Shown here in pieces: positions 1 to 8,351 of a DNA stretch of 64,000 nucleotides. The DNA is from Acinetobacter parvus DSM 16617 = CIP 108168. GTDB taxonomy: Bacteria; Pseudomonadota; Gammaproteobacteria; Pseudomonadales; Moraxellaceae. Position numbers and translations under genes: made by a program. Positions within the stretch are counted from its first letter, which is position 1; every line of letters begins with the position of its first letter. Below the pieces are notes generated by a model. The model did no database searches. It was not told where the DNA came from and saw only the letters and a list, made by a program, of their open reading frames with translations. Location: the NCBI RefSeq assembly GCF_000368025.1, contig NZ_KB849212.1, positions 942,365-1,006,364 on the forward strand, in the 5' to 3' direction.

Positions 1-367
1 AAATGAATGGGAGTAAAAATCCGCACCAAAAGGTAAGGTCAGAATCTATGAGTTTCTGAAACAAGCTAAACTCAACACCCTCTCCTCGTGGTAAATCATG
101 ATAAAGATAGGACAATAGCATCAGATAAATACTTAAACATCCGACAAAAATAAATGTAGTCAGATATGAGTTTTTTGTCTCAAGCTGTAGCCAGGCAAAG
201 ACTGATGAAAAGAACAATCCAACGACACTGATAAAGATAAAAAACAACTGACCACTAACATCGTAGCCCCACAAATTTTGCATCATTCCACATAAAATTG
301 CTGTCACAAACAACAATCCCATCGCAACCCACCAATGTATCCAATAACGATTTTGAGTCATATGCAT
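1..367 (-). CDS. Membrane protein, partial (3' end outside the window)
   Basis: An open frame without stops runs from an ATG at 367 (or a second in-frame ATG at 361) to the left edge of the window, giving about 122 residues. The translation is very hydrophobic. At least three likely membrane segments are visible: WWVAMGLLFVTAILCGM near the N-terminus, then LFFIFISVVGLFFSSVFAW, then TTFIFVGCLSIYLMLLSYLY. A short polar stretch (HDLPRGEGVEF) precedes what looks like a fourth segment. It starts 3 bp after the stop of the upstream GST gene, so it is probably co-transcribed and translationally coupled with it. I recognise no family; it is an inner-membrane protein of unknown role. Confidence 0.6.
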   Translation of the reverse strand, partial: MHMTQNRYWIHWWVAMGLLFVTAILCGMMQNLWGYDVSGQLFFIFISVVGLFFSSVFAWLQLETKNSYLTTFIFVGCLSIYLMLLSYLYHDLPRGEGVEFSLFQKLIDSDLTFWCGFLLPFI

Positions 368-370
368 ATC

Positions 371-988
371 TTAGACCTGAATTGACAATGCTTTCTGTAT
401 CGCAGGACGGGCGGTTAAACGTTCAATATAGTCTTGCACATAAGGATAATCTTCCAGTTGAATCCCTTGCCATTCATGGCGCAATACCCAAGGCAAGATT
501 GCCATATCCGCAATTGAATACTCACCCGCCACGAACTTCTGACCAATCAATTGCTTATTTAAAACAGTGTAAAGACGCTTAGTCTCATTGATATAACGAT
601 CAATGGCATAAGGAATACGTTCAGGTGCAAATTTATTAAAATGATGATTTTGCCCCAGCATTGGACCAAACCCACCCATTTGCCACATTAACCATTGCTC
701 TACTTCAACTCGCTCTTGTTCATCCGTAGGATAGAATAATCCAGTCTTCCGACCTAAATATTGTAGGATTGCACCTGATTCAAATACAGAAATCGGTTCA
801 CCATTTGGTCCATTTTGATCAACAATCGCAGGAATTTTATTATTTGGCGAAATACGTAAAAAATCAGGTTGAAATTGGTCATTTTCCAAAATATTAATTG
901 GAAAAATTTGATAATCCAAGCCCATTTCCTCAAGTGCAATGGCTATTTTATGTCCATTGGGTGTTCCCCAATAATAAAGATCAATCAT
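371..988 (-). CDS. yfcG: YfcG-type glutathione S-transferase / disulfide-bond oxidoreductase
   Basis: The 205-residue protein closely matches the Nu-class GST YfcG, which binds glutathione and has disulfide-bond reductase activity in the cytoplasm. The N-terminal thioredoxin-like domain carries TPNGHKI, LRISPNNKIPAIVD and the glutathione-binding FESGAILQYL. The C-terminal helical domain carries MGGFGPMLGQNHHF and YSIADMAILPWV. An in-frame ATG lies at 1030, but alignment to the family begins at MIDLYYWGTPNGHK, so I place the start at 988, with GGAG about 12 nt upstream. A membrane protein gene follows after 3 bp. Nothing in the sequence shows its regulation. Confidence 0.85.
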   Translation of the reverse strand: MIDLYYWGTPNGHKIAIALEEMGLDYQIFPINILENDQFQPDFLRISPNNKIPAIVDQNGPNGEPISVFESGAILQYLGRKTGLFYPTDEQERVEVEQWLMWQMGGFGPMLGQNHHFNKFAPERIPYAIDRYINETKRLYTVLNKQLIGQKFVAGEYSIADMAILPWVLRHEWQGIQLEDYPYVQDYIERLTARPAIQKALSIQV

Positions 989-1278
989 TTTAAAATTATT
1001 CTCCATACAGCGTAGATGGTGGCTCTTCACACACCTTAATAGATTTAAAAAGAAACAACAAGTTTTGCAAATTAAAAATAATTTTTTATAATTATCAATT
1101 ATATATAAAATTTATTTAAAAAAATAGATCTTTAACTTGAATTTTTTAAACTCAAACATATATTAATTATTGTGTTAGAAATGACGATTTTTAACATTCT
1201 GTCGATGTTTATACATGGCAGGTTTAAGTTTTTATCTTCTTATTTTTAAAACTTTGCTGACCTCAGGAGGTTCTAATC

Positions 1279-1752
1279 ATGAGTAATCTAAATCTTCATC
1301 CTTTATTTCGTCGTAGCATTGGATTTGATCGTTTAAATGATTTTATTGACTACGCCATGCAAAGTGATGCACCCAATTATCCTCCATATAACATAGAGAA
1401 AGCTGGTGAAAACCGTTATCGCATTGTGGTGGCTACCGCAGGTTTTAGCCTAGAGGAATTAGGACTAAGTCTAGAAAATCAGCTTCTTACCATTTCAGGT
1501 AAACCTGAGGTTGTTCAGAAAGAAACAACTGAATATCTGCATAAAGGAATCGCGCGTCGTGCCTTTAAATTGTCTCTACGCTTAGATGAACATATTGAAG
1601 TTCAACAAGCTGATTATGAGAATGGTTTATTGATCATTGACTTAGAACGAATCATACCAGAAGAGAAACTTCCACGCGAAATCCCAATTGGTAAGAAAAA
1701 ACTTTTACTTGATCAGCCTAATTCTACAGAAAAAACTGTAAGTACTGAGTAA
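1279..1752 (+). CDS. Small heat-shock protein, Hsp20/IbpA family
   Basis: The 157-residue protein has an alpha-crystallin domain at about residues 36-130: YNIEKAGENRYRIVVATAGF, then LSLENQLLTISGK and the terminal strand ENGLLIIDLER. It ends with an IPI motif (REIPIG), typical of the IxI motif that bridges oligomers. Such proteins hold unfolded clients in the cytoplasm for DnaK and ClpB. The start is fixed by a strong AGGAGG seven bases upstream. The 250-bp AT-rich region upstream should hold a heat-shock promoter, but I could not identify a convincing sigma-32 box. The gene converges on infC and shares a bidirectional terminator with it. Confidence 0.88.
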   Translation: MSNLNLHPLFRRSIGFDRLNDFIDYAMQSDAPNYPPYNIEKAGENRYRIVVATAGFSLEELGLSLENQLLTISGKPEVVQKETTEYLHKGIARRAFKLSLRLDEHIEVQQADYENGLLIIDLERIIPEEKLPREIPIGKKKLLLDQPNSTEKTVSTE

Positions 1753-1765
1753 TTATGCTTTAAAT

Positions 1766-1800
1766 CAAAAAAGCCCTGCTATTCGAGCAGGGCTTTTTTG
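1766..1800. terminator. Bidirectional terminator between hsp20 and infC
   Basis: A perfect 15-bp stem (CAAAAAAGCCCTGCT with its complement) has a 5-nt loop. The A-run on one side and the T-run on the other allow it to end both the hsp20 transcript (+) and the thrS-infC transcript (-). Confidence 0.9.
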
Positions 1801-1812
1801 ATGATTGGATGA

Positions 1813-2364
1813 TTACTTTTTCTTTTTCGGGCCAATTAACATGCCCATTTGACGACCTTCCATCTTCGGCGCTTGTTCAACTACGCCAAAGTCAGCAACG
1901 TCTGCTTCAATTTTTTGTAATTGAGCCAAACCAAGCTGTTGATGTGCCATCTCACGACCACGGAATCGTAAAGTGATTTTTACCTTATTTCCTTCTTCAA
2001 GGAAACGTAAAATTGCACGCAATTTTACTTGGTAATCACCTACGTCCGTTGCAGGACGTAACTTGATTTCTTTCACTTGCACTTGATGCTGTTTTTTCTT
2101 CGCATCTTTTTGCTTTTGCTTTAAGTCAAATAAGTGCTTGTTGTAGTCCATGATTTTACAAACAGGCGGTTCTGCATTAGCAACAATCTCAACAAGGTCA
2201 AGATTAGCTTCTTCAGCAGCACGTAATGCTTCAGTTAATGAAACAACACCTTTTTGTTCTCCATCTGCAGCGACGAGACGTACTTCTTTCGCACGGATCT
2301 CTTCGTTAATTGCAGGACGGTTACTTTTAGCACCTTGTTGCTGGTTACGGTCAGGCTGTTTAAT
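1813..2364 (-). CDS. infC: Translation initiation factor IF-3, ATT start codon
   Basis: An ATG-based call would give only the C-terminal 112 residues (from MDYNKHL). The same frame stays open upstream and encodes the missing N-domain: KQPDRNQQQGAKSNRPAINE, then EIRAKEVRLVAADGEQKGVV and LVEIVANAEPPVCKIMDYNK. The only plausible start is ATT at 2362-2364, 8 nt after GGAG, giving 183 residues against about 180 in E. coli IF-3. An AUU start is a known feature of infC and underlies IF-3 autorepression, because IF-3 discriminates against non-canonical initiation codons. The gene starts 5 nt after the thrS stop codon. It is followed directly by a terminator, so rpmI-rplT do not follow here. Confidence 0.93.
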   Translation of the reverse strand: MKQPDRNQQQGAKSNRPAINEEIRAKEVRLVAADGEQKGVVSLTEALRAAEEANLDLVEIVANAEPPVCKIMDYNKHLFDLKQKQKDAKKKQHQVQVKEIKLRPATDVGDYQVKLRAILRFLEEGNKVKITLRFRGREMAHQQLGLAQLQKIEADVADFGVVEQAPKMEGRQMGMLIGPKKKK

Positions 2365-2369
2365 CTTTA

Positions 2370-4292
2370 TTACTCCACAATGTACCGGCCGCGTTCGGCA
2401 ACGGCAGATTTCACTAGGTCAATAAATGCATCTACTGACATAGTACCTAAATTTTTTCCTGAGCGAGTACGGACATTGACAGTTCCCTCTTCAACTTCTC
2501 GATCACCAAGAACCAGAAGATAAGGAATACGCTCTAGGGTACGCTCACGAATCTTAAATCCGATTTTTTCATTTCTCAAGTCAGAAATAGCACGAAGACC
2601 ATTTTCTTTGAGTTTTGCAACGACTTGCTCACTCGCCTCAGCTTGAGAATCAGTAATGTTCATAACACAAGCTTGAACTGGGGCAAGCCAAGGTGGCATG
2701 AAACCAGCGTAATGTTCAATTAGTATACCAATAAAACGCTCAAAACTACCAAGTATTGCACGATGCAGCATGACTGGTTGATCACGTTCGTTTTCTTCCG
2801 TCACATATGAAGCATCTAAACGAATAGGTAAATTGAAGTCACATTGGATTGTACCGCATTGCCACACACGACCTAAGCAATCTTTTAATGAAAATTCAAT
2901 TTTCGGACCATAGAATGCACCTTCACCTGGTTGCAAGTCCCAAGCCAAGCCTGCGTTATCTAAAGCATCAGCAAGAGATTTTTCTGCTAAATCCCAAAGT
3001 GCATCATCACCGACACGCTTTTCAGGACGTGTAGACAATTTCATTTGTACTTCTTCAAAGCCGAAGTCTTTATAAACATCTAAAGTCAGCTTAATAAAGT
3101 CAGCAACTTCTTTACCAATTTGTTCTTTGGTACAGAAAATATGTGCATCATCTTGGGTAAATCCACGAACACGCATAATCCCGTGTAAAGAACCTGATGG
3201 CTCATTACGGTGACAAGAACCAAACTCAGCCAAACGAATTGGTAAATCACGATAAGATTTCAAGCCTTGGTTAAACACTTGTACGTGACAAGGGCAGTTC
3301 ATTGGCTTAACAGCATAGTTACGACTTTCTGAATGAGTCGTAAACATGTTATCTGCGTAGTTGGCTGCATGACCAGATTTTTCCCAAAGCGTAAAATCGA
3401 CGATTTGCGGCGTTTTAATCTCTAGGTAGCCATTGTCTTGCTGAACTTTACGCATGTATTGCTCAAGCACTTGGTAGATTGTCCAACCATTTGGATGCCA
3501 GAACACCATACCCGGTGCTTCTTCTTGCATATGGAATAAATCTAAAGCTTTACCAATTTTACGATGGTCACGCTTTTCTGCTTCTTCAATACGTTTGATA
3601 TATGCAGCTAACTGTTTTTTATCAGCCCAAGCCGTACCATAAATACGTTGAAGCTGTTCATTCTTCGCATCACCACGCCAGTAAGCACCAGAGATTTTTG
3701 TGAGCTTGAATGATTTTAAGAATTTAGTGTTTGGTACGTGCGGACCACGGCACATATCCAAATAATCTTGATGGTAGTACAAGCCCATTTGTGTTTCATT
3801 CGGCATGTCTGCGATCAAGCGCAATTTGTATTCTTCGCCACGTGCTGTGAATTCTGCAATCACCTCATCACGTGGTGTCATTTTTTTGATGACATCATAA
3901 TCTTGATCAATGAGCTGTTTCATACGCTCTTCAATCGCCGCCATATCATCTAAAGTAAATGGACGTGGCATCCAAATGTCATAGTAGAAACCTTCTTCAA
4001 TGACTGGACCAATTACCATTTTTGCTTCTGGGAACAATTGTTTAACCGCGTGACCAACGAGATGTGCGCAAGAGTGACGAATAATTTCTACGCCTTCTTC
4101 ATCTTTAGGCGTGATAATTTGCACAGTTGCATCTTCGGTAATCAAGTCTGAAGCATCGACTAAACGATCATTGACACGACCTGCTACGGTATTTTTCGCA
4201 AGGCCTGGACCAATGCTTAATGCAACATCCATCACAGATACGGCTTGATCAAACTGTTTTTGATCGCCATTTGGCAAAGTGATAATTGGCAT
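2370..4292 (-). CDS. thrS: Threonyl-tRNA synthetase
   Basis: The 640-residue protein has the full class II ThrRS layout. An N-terminal TGS domain (residues 1-62) is followed by the editing domain with HSCAHLVGHAVKQLFP at about 73. The catalytic core carries the zinc-binding MNCPCHVQVF, motif 2 around FGSCHRNEPSG and motif 3 in MLHRAILGSFERF. A C-terminal anticodon-binding domain ends the protein. It charges tRNA-Thr in the cytoplasm. The start is supported by AAGGA 7 nt upstream. The leader contains hairpins described separately, and infC follows 5 nt downstream in the same operon. Confidence 0.97.
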   Translation of the reverse strand: MPIITLPNGDQKQFDQAVSVMDVALSIGPGLAKNTVAGRVNDRLVDASDLITEDATVQIITPKDEEGVEIIRHSCAHLVGHAVKQLFPEAKMVIGPVIEEGFYYDIWMPRPFTLDDMAAIEERMKQLIDQDYDVIKKMTPRDEVIAEFTARGEEYKLRLIADMPNETQMGLYYHQDYLDMCRGPHVPNTKFLKSFKLTKISGAYWRGDAKNEQLQRIYGTAWADKKQLAAYIKRIEEAEKRDHRKIGKALDLFHMQEEAPGMVFWHPNGWTIYQVLEQYMRKVQQDNGYLEIKTPQIVDFTLWEKSGHAANYADNMFTTHSESRNYAVKPMNCPCHVQVFNQGLKSYRDLPIRLAEFGSCHRNEPSGSLHGIMRVRGFTQDDAHIFCTKEQIGKEVADFIKLTLDVYKDFGFEEVQMKLSTRPEKRVGDDALWDLAEKSLADALDNAGLAWDLQPGEGAFYGPKIEFSLKDCLGRVWQCGTIQCDFNLPIRLDASYVTEENERDQPVMLHRAILGSFERFIGILIEHYAGFMPPWLAPVQACVMNITDSQAEASEQVVAKLKENGLRAISDLRNEKIGFKIRERTLERIPYLLVLGDREVEEGTVNVRTRSGKNLGTMSVDAFIDLVKSAVAERGRYIVE

Positions 4293-4352
4293 AATAAAAT
4301 CCTTAAGGAGTGATGCCCTATACGAAGGAGCATATCACCGCGAGATTATGTA

Positions 4353-4480
4353 TTGAGGCGAACCTCAAAAGATAAAAAACGGCGGATAAAAAAGTATTCA
4401 AGATTTTACACAGGTTTAGTTGAGGATGAAACCTTTCAATCATAAAAACCTAGATTGATTAGGCTTCATCTCCGACTAAA
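4353..4480 (-). promoter_or_regulatory. Structured thrS leader: two inverted repeats
   Basis: On the minus strand, 60-190 nt upstream of the thrS start, two hairpins can form. The proximal one (4353-4368) is TTGAGG-TTCG-CCTCAA, a 6-bp stem with a TTCG loop. The distal one is a 19-nt imperfect inverted repeat (4415-4433 against 4462-4480) with an inner TCAAT/ATTGA pair. In E. coli ThrRS represses its own translation through tRNA-like leader structures, so these are candidates for a similar operator. The distal repeat could instead be a DNA operator for the divergent acyl-CoA synthetase gene. Confidence 0.4.
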
Positions 4481-4556
4481 GCCTTAATGATTTAGACTGA
4501 ATGACACACTATGTTGATATAGATATACATGAAAAAAACACAAATGGAGCAAACAC

Positions 4557-6203
4557 ATGGTGAGTGCATATGATGAATTACCGAGAACCCCTGCAAATTT
4601 CGTTGCTTTATCACCTTTACGTTATTTAGAACGTGCTGCTTATATTTATCCACACCAAGCTGCCATTATTCATGGGAAACGTCAAATCACATGGCAACAA
4701 AGCTATCAACGTTGCCGCCAGTTTGCACATCAGCTCACTCAGTTAGGAATTCAAAAGAATGATACCGTTTCGGTACTGTTGCCGAATGTACCTGCAATGA
4801 TTGAAGCACATTTTGCTGTACCAATGGCAGGTGCAGTACTCAATACGCTGAATACTCGCCTCGATGCCAAAACCATTGCTTTTATGCTGGCTCATGCCGA
4901 GTCCAAAGTCCTTTTGGTCGATCCAGAATTCAGATCACTTGCTGAAGAAGCATTAACGCTGATCTCTCAAGATATTATTGTGATTGATGTATTTGATCAG
5001 GAATACGAAGGTGAGCAAATTGCACTTGGGCAATATGAATATGAATCGTGGTTAGCTAAAGGCAATCCTGAATTTGAATGGCTACTTCCACAAGATGAAT
5101 GGGATGCGATTAGTCTGAATTATACTTCAGGCACCACAGGCAATCCAAAAGGTGTGGTTTATCACCATCGTGGTGCTTATCTCAATGCGGCCAGTAATAT
5201 TTTGGCATGCGGTATGAAACCTCGTGCGGTTTATCTATGGACACTACCACTATTTCACTGTAATGGCTGGTGTTTTGCCTGGTCAATTGCCGCCAGTGGT
5301 GGCACTAATATCTGTTTACGCAGGGTTGATCCAGTTTTAATTTTTAAATATATCGCTGAACACAAAGTCGATTATTTCTGCGGTGCGCCAATTGTCTTAT
5401 CCATGCTCATCAATACTCCAGCAGAACAAAAAACAGCTTTCAACCACCATGTTGAAGTCATGGTTGCTGGAGCTGCCCCGCCCGTTGCGATTATTGAAGG
5501 TATGCGCCATATTGGAATTAATGTTAATCATGTCTATGGTTTGACAGAAACCTATGGCCCATCGGCATTATGTGCTTCGCAAGCAGGATGGAGTGACTTA
5601 TCTATTCAAGAACAGGCTCAACTTCATTCTCGTCAAGGTGTACCCTATCCTTTACAGGACAGTATGCGAGTACTTGATCCTGAAACGATGCAACCCGTAC
5701 CGAATGATGGGCAAACCATGGGCGAAATTATGTTCCGTGGTAATATCGTGATGAAAGGTTATCTCAAAAATCCACAAGCGACTGAAGAAGCTTTTAAAGG
5801 TGGTTGGTTTCATACAGGAGATCTGGCCGTTTGCCATCCTGATGGTTATGCCAAAATTACTGATCGCTCTAAAGATATTATCATTTCAGGTGGTGAAAAT
5901 ATTTCATCGCTCGAAGTCGAAGATGTACTTTACCGCCACCCTGCTGTACTCACCGCCGCAGTGGTCGCAAAACCTGATGAACGTTGGCAAGAAGTGCCTT
6001 GTGCATTTATTGAGTTGAAGCAAGGTGCATCTGCTTCCGCAGAAGAAATTATTGCACATTGCCAAAAAGAACTGGCTCGCTTTAAAGTTCCTAAAGATGT
6101 CGTGATTACTGAGATTCCGAAAACATCGACAGGCAAATTACAAAAATTTATTTTAAGAGAGTGGGCAAAACAACGTGCAACAGGAGAATTCGGGAATTAT
6201 TAA
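4557..6203 (+). CDS. Acyl-CoA synthetase (AMP-binding enzyme, AlkK-like)
   Basis: The 548-residue adenylate-forming enzyme has the P-loop YTSGTTGNPKGVVYHHRGAY at about 190-209, GLTETYGP (A5) at about 330, WFHTGDLAV (A7), TDRSKDIIISGGENIS (A8) and the C-terminal catalytic lysine in IPKTSTGKLQKF (A10). It converts a fatty or related carboxylic acid to its CoA thioester with ATP. The N-terminus and size match the medium/long-chain AlkK-like group rather than FadD. The start ATG has GGAG 8 nt upstream. It is divergent from thrS. Downstream, a decayed IS3-family element begins 5 bp after the stop codon and may have separated the gene from its original terminator. The exact substrate cannot be read from sequence. 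Confidence 0.88.
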   Translation: MVSAYDELPRTPANFVALSPLRYLERAAYIYPHQAAIIHGKRQITWQQSYQRCRQFAHQLTQLGIQKNDTVSVLLPNVPAMIEAHFAVPMAGAVLNTLNTRLDAKTIAFMLAHAESKVLLVDPEFRSLAEEALTLISQDIIVIDVFDQEYEGEQIALGQYEYESWLAKGNPEFEWLLPQDEWDAISLNYTSGTTGNPKGVVYHHRGAYLNAASNILACGMKPRAVYLWTLPLFHCNGWCFAWSIAASGGTNICLRRVDPVLIFKYIAEHKVDYFCGAPIVLSMLINTPAEQKTAFNHHVEVMVAGAAPPVAIIEGMRHIGINVNHVYGLTETYGPSALCASQAGWSDLSIQEQAQLHSRQGVPYPLQDSMRVLDPETMQPVPNDGQTMGEIMFRGNIVMKGYLKNPQATEEAFKGGWFHTGDLAVCHPDGYAKITDRSKDIIISGGENISSLEVEDVLYRHPAVLTAAVVAKPDERWQEVPCAFIELKQGASASAEEIIAHCQKELARFKVPKDVVITEIPKTSTGKLQKFILREWAKQRATGEFGNY

Positions 6204-6208
6204 GACAG

Positions 6209-6838
6209 TGTCCCGTCCTAAAATAGGTTGACACTTATTTCAACTATAAAATGCCTGATAAACCTCATTGGGCGTTTTATATTTTAATGCAAATGGCCTG
6301 ATCCTTTTTAATGCGTAGAGATTCCTACTTGCATTGCTTGTAATAGGCTTGACGAGTCATTCCAAGATAACGGCAGCATTGCATAATACTTATCCCCGTT
6401 TCTTGCTTTTCCCTGATGACTTGCCTCGTGGCTTTTCTACAATGCTGACTCCATAATCTCTTTCGAGTACATCTACAACAGTTTCAAAGAATTCAGCTTT
6501 TTGTTGAGTGTTGACAAGTTGGTGCTCAAGTTCTTTAATTCTTTGTTCTAGCGTGAGCGGTGTATTGGGCATGGAGGTTTTACCTGGATGAAAAGAGAGT
6601 GCTCACTGACTCCAGTCTAGGTTACCATGCTTGCGAAGCCAAACCAATACTGTTGAACAGCCCTGTATTTCATATTTATCCTGTGCCTGCCTATAAATCA
6701 TTTCACCTTTTTCGACTTGGTCAACAACTGATAATTTAAAGACGAGACTATAATCTCGTTGTGTTCTTCTAAGCACTCTAGTCATAACACTCTCCAATTT
6801 TAGGAATGGAAAGTGTCAACCTTAATTAGGACGAGACA
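6209..6838 (-). mobile_element. Decayed IS3-family insertion sequence, internally deleted
   Basis: The ends are near-perfect inverted repeats: TGTCCCGTCCTAAAATAGG at 6209 and, from the other end (6838 inward), TGTCTCGTCCTAATTAAGG, both continuing TTGACACTT. The element is only 630 bp, about half of a typical IS3 element. On the minus strand it carries an orfA with a nonsense codon. Of orfB only the first ~20 codons (SIMQCCRYLGMTRQAYYKQ) and the last ~15 (KTPNEVYQAFYS then stop) survive. The junction falls around 6285-6320. The orfA/orfB overlap keeps an A-rich slippery site (AAGAAACGGGG). No clear target duplication is visible. It cannot transpose by itself. Confidence 0.85.
6390..6797 (-). 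pseudogene. IS3-family transposase orfA with in-frame stop
   Basis: One continuous frame encodes an HTH_Tnp_1-type OrfA. The first part starts at or near MTRVLRRTQRDYSLVFKL and includes STVLVWLRKHGNLDWSQ. The second part is MPNTPLTLEQRIKELEHQL, with the leucine-zipper-like heptads usual in OrfA. The two are separated by a TGA at 6603-6605, in the same frame. In family members this segment reads through without a stop, so it is a nonsense mutation. Together with the loss of most of orfB, it marks the element as dead. Confidence 0.8.
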
Positions 6839-6844
6839 TAGATA

Positions 6845-6870
6845 TAAAAAAAGCGGCTCAATTGAGCCGC
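6845..6870 (-). terminator. ompA terminator
   Basis: A perfect 18-bp palindrome (GCGGCTCAATTGAGCCGC, 6853-6870) is followed on the minus strand by a run of eight T. It lies 24 bp after the ompA stop codon. Confidence 0.9.
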
Positions 6871-6893
6871 CCTTTCATATCATCAAGACTCAA

Positions 6894-7961
6894 TTACTGA
6901 GCTTGTTGACCTGGTTGTACAACAACAGTACGGCTACCAGTGATCGCAGCGAATACGCGACGGTTCATAGCACGACCTTCTTTAGTCTTGTTGTCTGCAA
7001 TCGGTTGATCCCAAGCGAAGCCCTGAGTTGTCAAGCGAGTTGCGTTAACATTGTATTCATTCACAAGTGCAGACTTAACAGAGTTGGCACGAGCTAAAGA
7101 TAAACGTTCGTTCAACTTACGTGGACCCGTGTTGTCTGTGTGACCTTCAATGCGAGCAGTCGCATTCGGATACTCATACAATTTCTCTGCCACTTTCGCA
7201 ATTTCAGACTTGTACTGCGGCTTGATGTCTGACTTGTTGGTATCAAAGAATACACGAAGTTCCATGTTAAGGTCTTCAGTCATCTCTTGTGGCTGCGGCT
7301 GAACTGGTACTGGTACTGGTACTGGTACTGGAACAACTTCAACTACTGGTGCAGCAGGCTTCAAATGGCCACCAAGAACAACGTTTAAACCAGCAAGTGC
7401 TGTGTAGTTCCAGAAGTCTTCGTCGATATTATAAGTACCACGAGCTTCAGTACGAAGAGATAAAGCATCGTTTAAGCGCCAGAAAGCACCGATACCAGCA
7501 TTACCTAGAGTACCTTCTTCTTTCAAACCACGACCAACACGACCTAACTCTGCTTCATTAGCATCAGTAAAAGAGTATTTGTAATGACCAGCACCTAACA
7601 ATACATATGGCTTGATTTTGCTGTCATAGTTTTTAGTGATCAAATCAGAAGTAACATAGAAGTTACCGTTGATTTGTTGTTGCTTATATTCAGAGTTAGC
7701 AGCAAGGCTGTCAACATCACCTTTAACTTGGTTATATTCAACTTCGAAACCTAACCAAGGTGTTAATTCAACACCAATAGCAGCACCAACGAATAAATCG
7801 TCTTGTAGTTCGCCACCGTTAGTTAAGTGCTTATCACCATTGTTGTGTTTAGTGTCTTGGAATGTGTAACCAAGCAATAATGGAGTGATTGTTACGCCCG
7901 CGTTAGCAGCAGCTAAAGGAGCAGCAACAAGCATAGCAAGTGCAATACGACTCAATTTCAT
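6894..7961 (-). CDS. ompA: Outer-membrane protein OmpA (Omp38-type porin)
   Basis: The 355-residue precursor has a signal peptide (MKLSRIALAMLVAAPLAAANA). An eight-stranded OmpA barrel (about 22-200) follows, then a Val-Pro repeat linker (VPVPVPVPVPVQPQPQ) and a C-terminal OmpA peptidoglycan-binding domain. That domain contains RIEGHTDNTGPRKLNERLS followed by LARANSVKSAL. The protein anchors the outer membrane to the cell wall and, in Acinetobacter, is a slow porin and a major surface antigen. I chose the start at 7961 because GGAGG lies 7 nt upstream and the signal peptide begins there; an upstream in-frame start at 8021 is less likely. A strong promoter is visible about 115 bp upstream. The linker is encoded by a hexanucleotide repeat. 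Confidence 0.97.
   Translation of the reverse strand: MKLSRIALAMLVAAPLAAANAGVTITPLLLGYTFQDTKHNNGDKHLTNGGELQDDLFVGAAIGVELTPWLGFEVEYNQVKGDVDSLAANSEYKQQQINGNFYVTSDLITKNYDSKIKPYVLLGAGHYKYSFTDANEAELGRVGRGLKEEGTLGNAGIGAFWRLNDALSLRTEARGTYNIDEDFWNYTALAGLNVVLGGHLKPAAPVVEVVPVPVPVPVPVQPQPQEMTEDLNMELRVFFDTNKSDIKPQYKSEIAKVAEKLYEYPNATARIEGHTDNTGPRKLNERLSLARANSVKSALVNEYNVNATRLTTQGFAWDQPIADNKTKEGRAMNRRVFAAITGSRTVVVQPGQQAQ
7300..7334 (-). repeat. Hexanucleotide tandem repeat in the ompA linker
   Basis: About five copies of a 6-bp unit (ACTGGT on +, GTACCA on -) encode alternating Val-Pro between the barrel and the periplasmic domain. Gain or loss of a unit keeps the reading frame and changes linker length by two residues. 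Confidence 0.85.
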
Positions 7962-8075
7962 GGATATCCTCCAGAGATAACATTTGTTTGTTGTTAAGTT
8001 TAGCCTATAATTTTTGACCACTCATAAGCATCAAGCACTTAAAATGTTCTTTTTAAGCTATTCACTTAACTTTGT

Positions 8076-8104
8076 ATCATACAAACACTCGAGTAATTTT
8101 CCAA
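8076..8104 (-). promoter_or_regulatory. Predicted sigma-70 promoter of ompA
   Basis: On the minus strand, TTGGAA (8099-8104) and TATGAT (8076-8081) are separated by 17 bp. This would give a 5' leader of about 105 nt before the ompA start. The spacing and near-consensus boxes fit strong constitutive expression. Confidence 0.65.
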
Positions 8105-8351
8105 GTGCTTGATAACTTTAACCTAGTAAATTATTGACAAAATTTCTTACAATTTCCGTTGTAGTTCAGTAAATTTTCAATTCCCATGTAAAGTAATAAT
8201 CAATTATCGTTCGCAAGTTTTTATTTATTTGCTATGTAGCATTTCTATTTAAATAATGGCCTAAATATGGGTTAATGTATTATTTAATTTTAAAAACACA
8301 TTTTAACACTTTGTTATTTATATATTTAAACAAAAATTACTTGGGTTTCAC

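Noticed and set aside
1031..1278. Heat-shock (sigma-32) promoter for the hsp20 gene
   Set aside because: A CTTGAA-like box near 1135 is present, but no matching -10 element lies at the correct spacing, so I did not annotate it.
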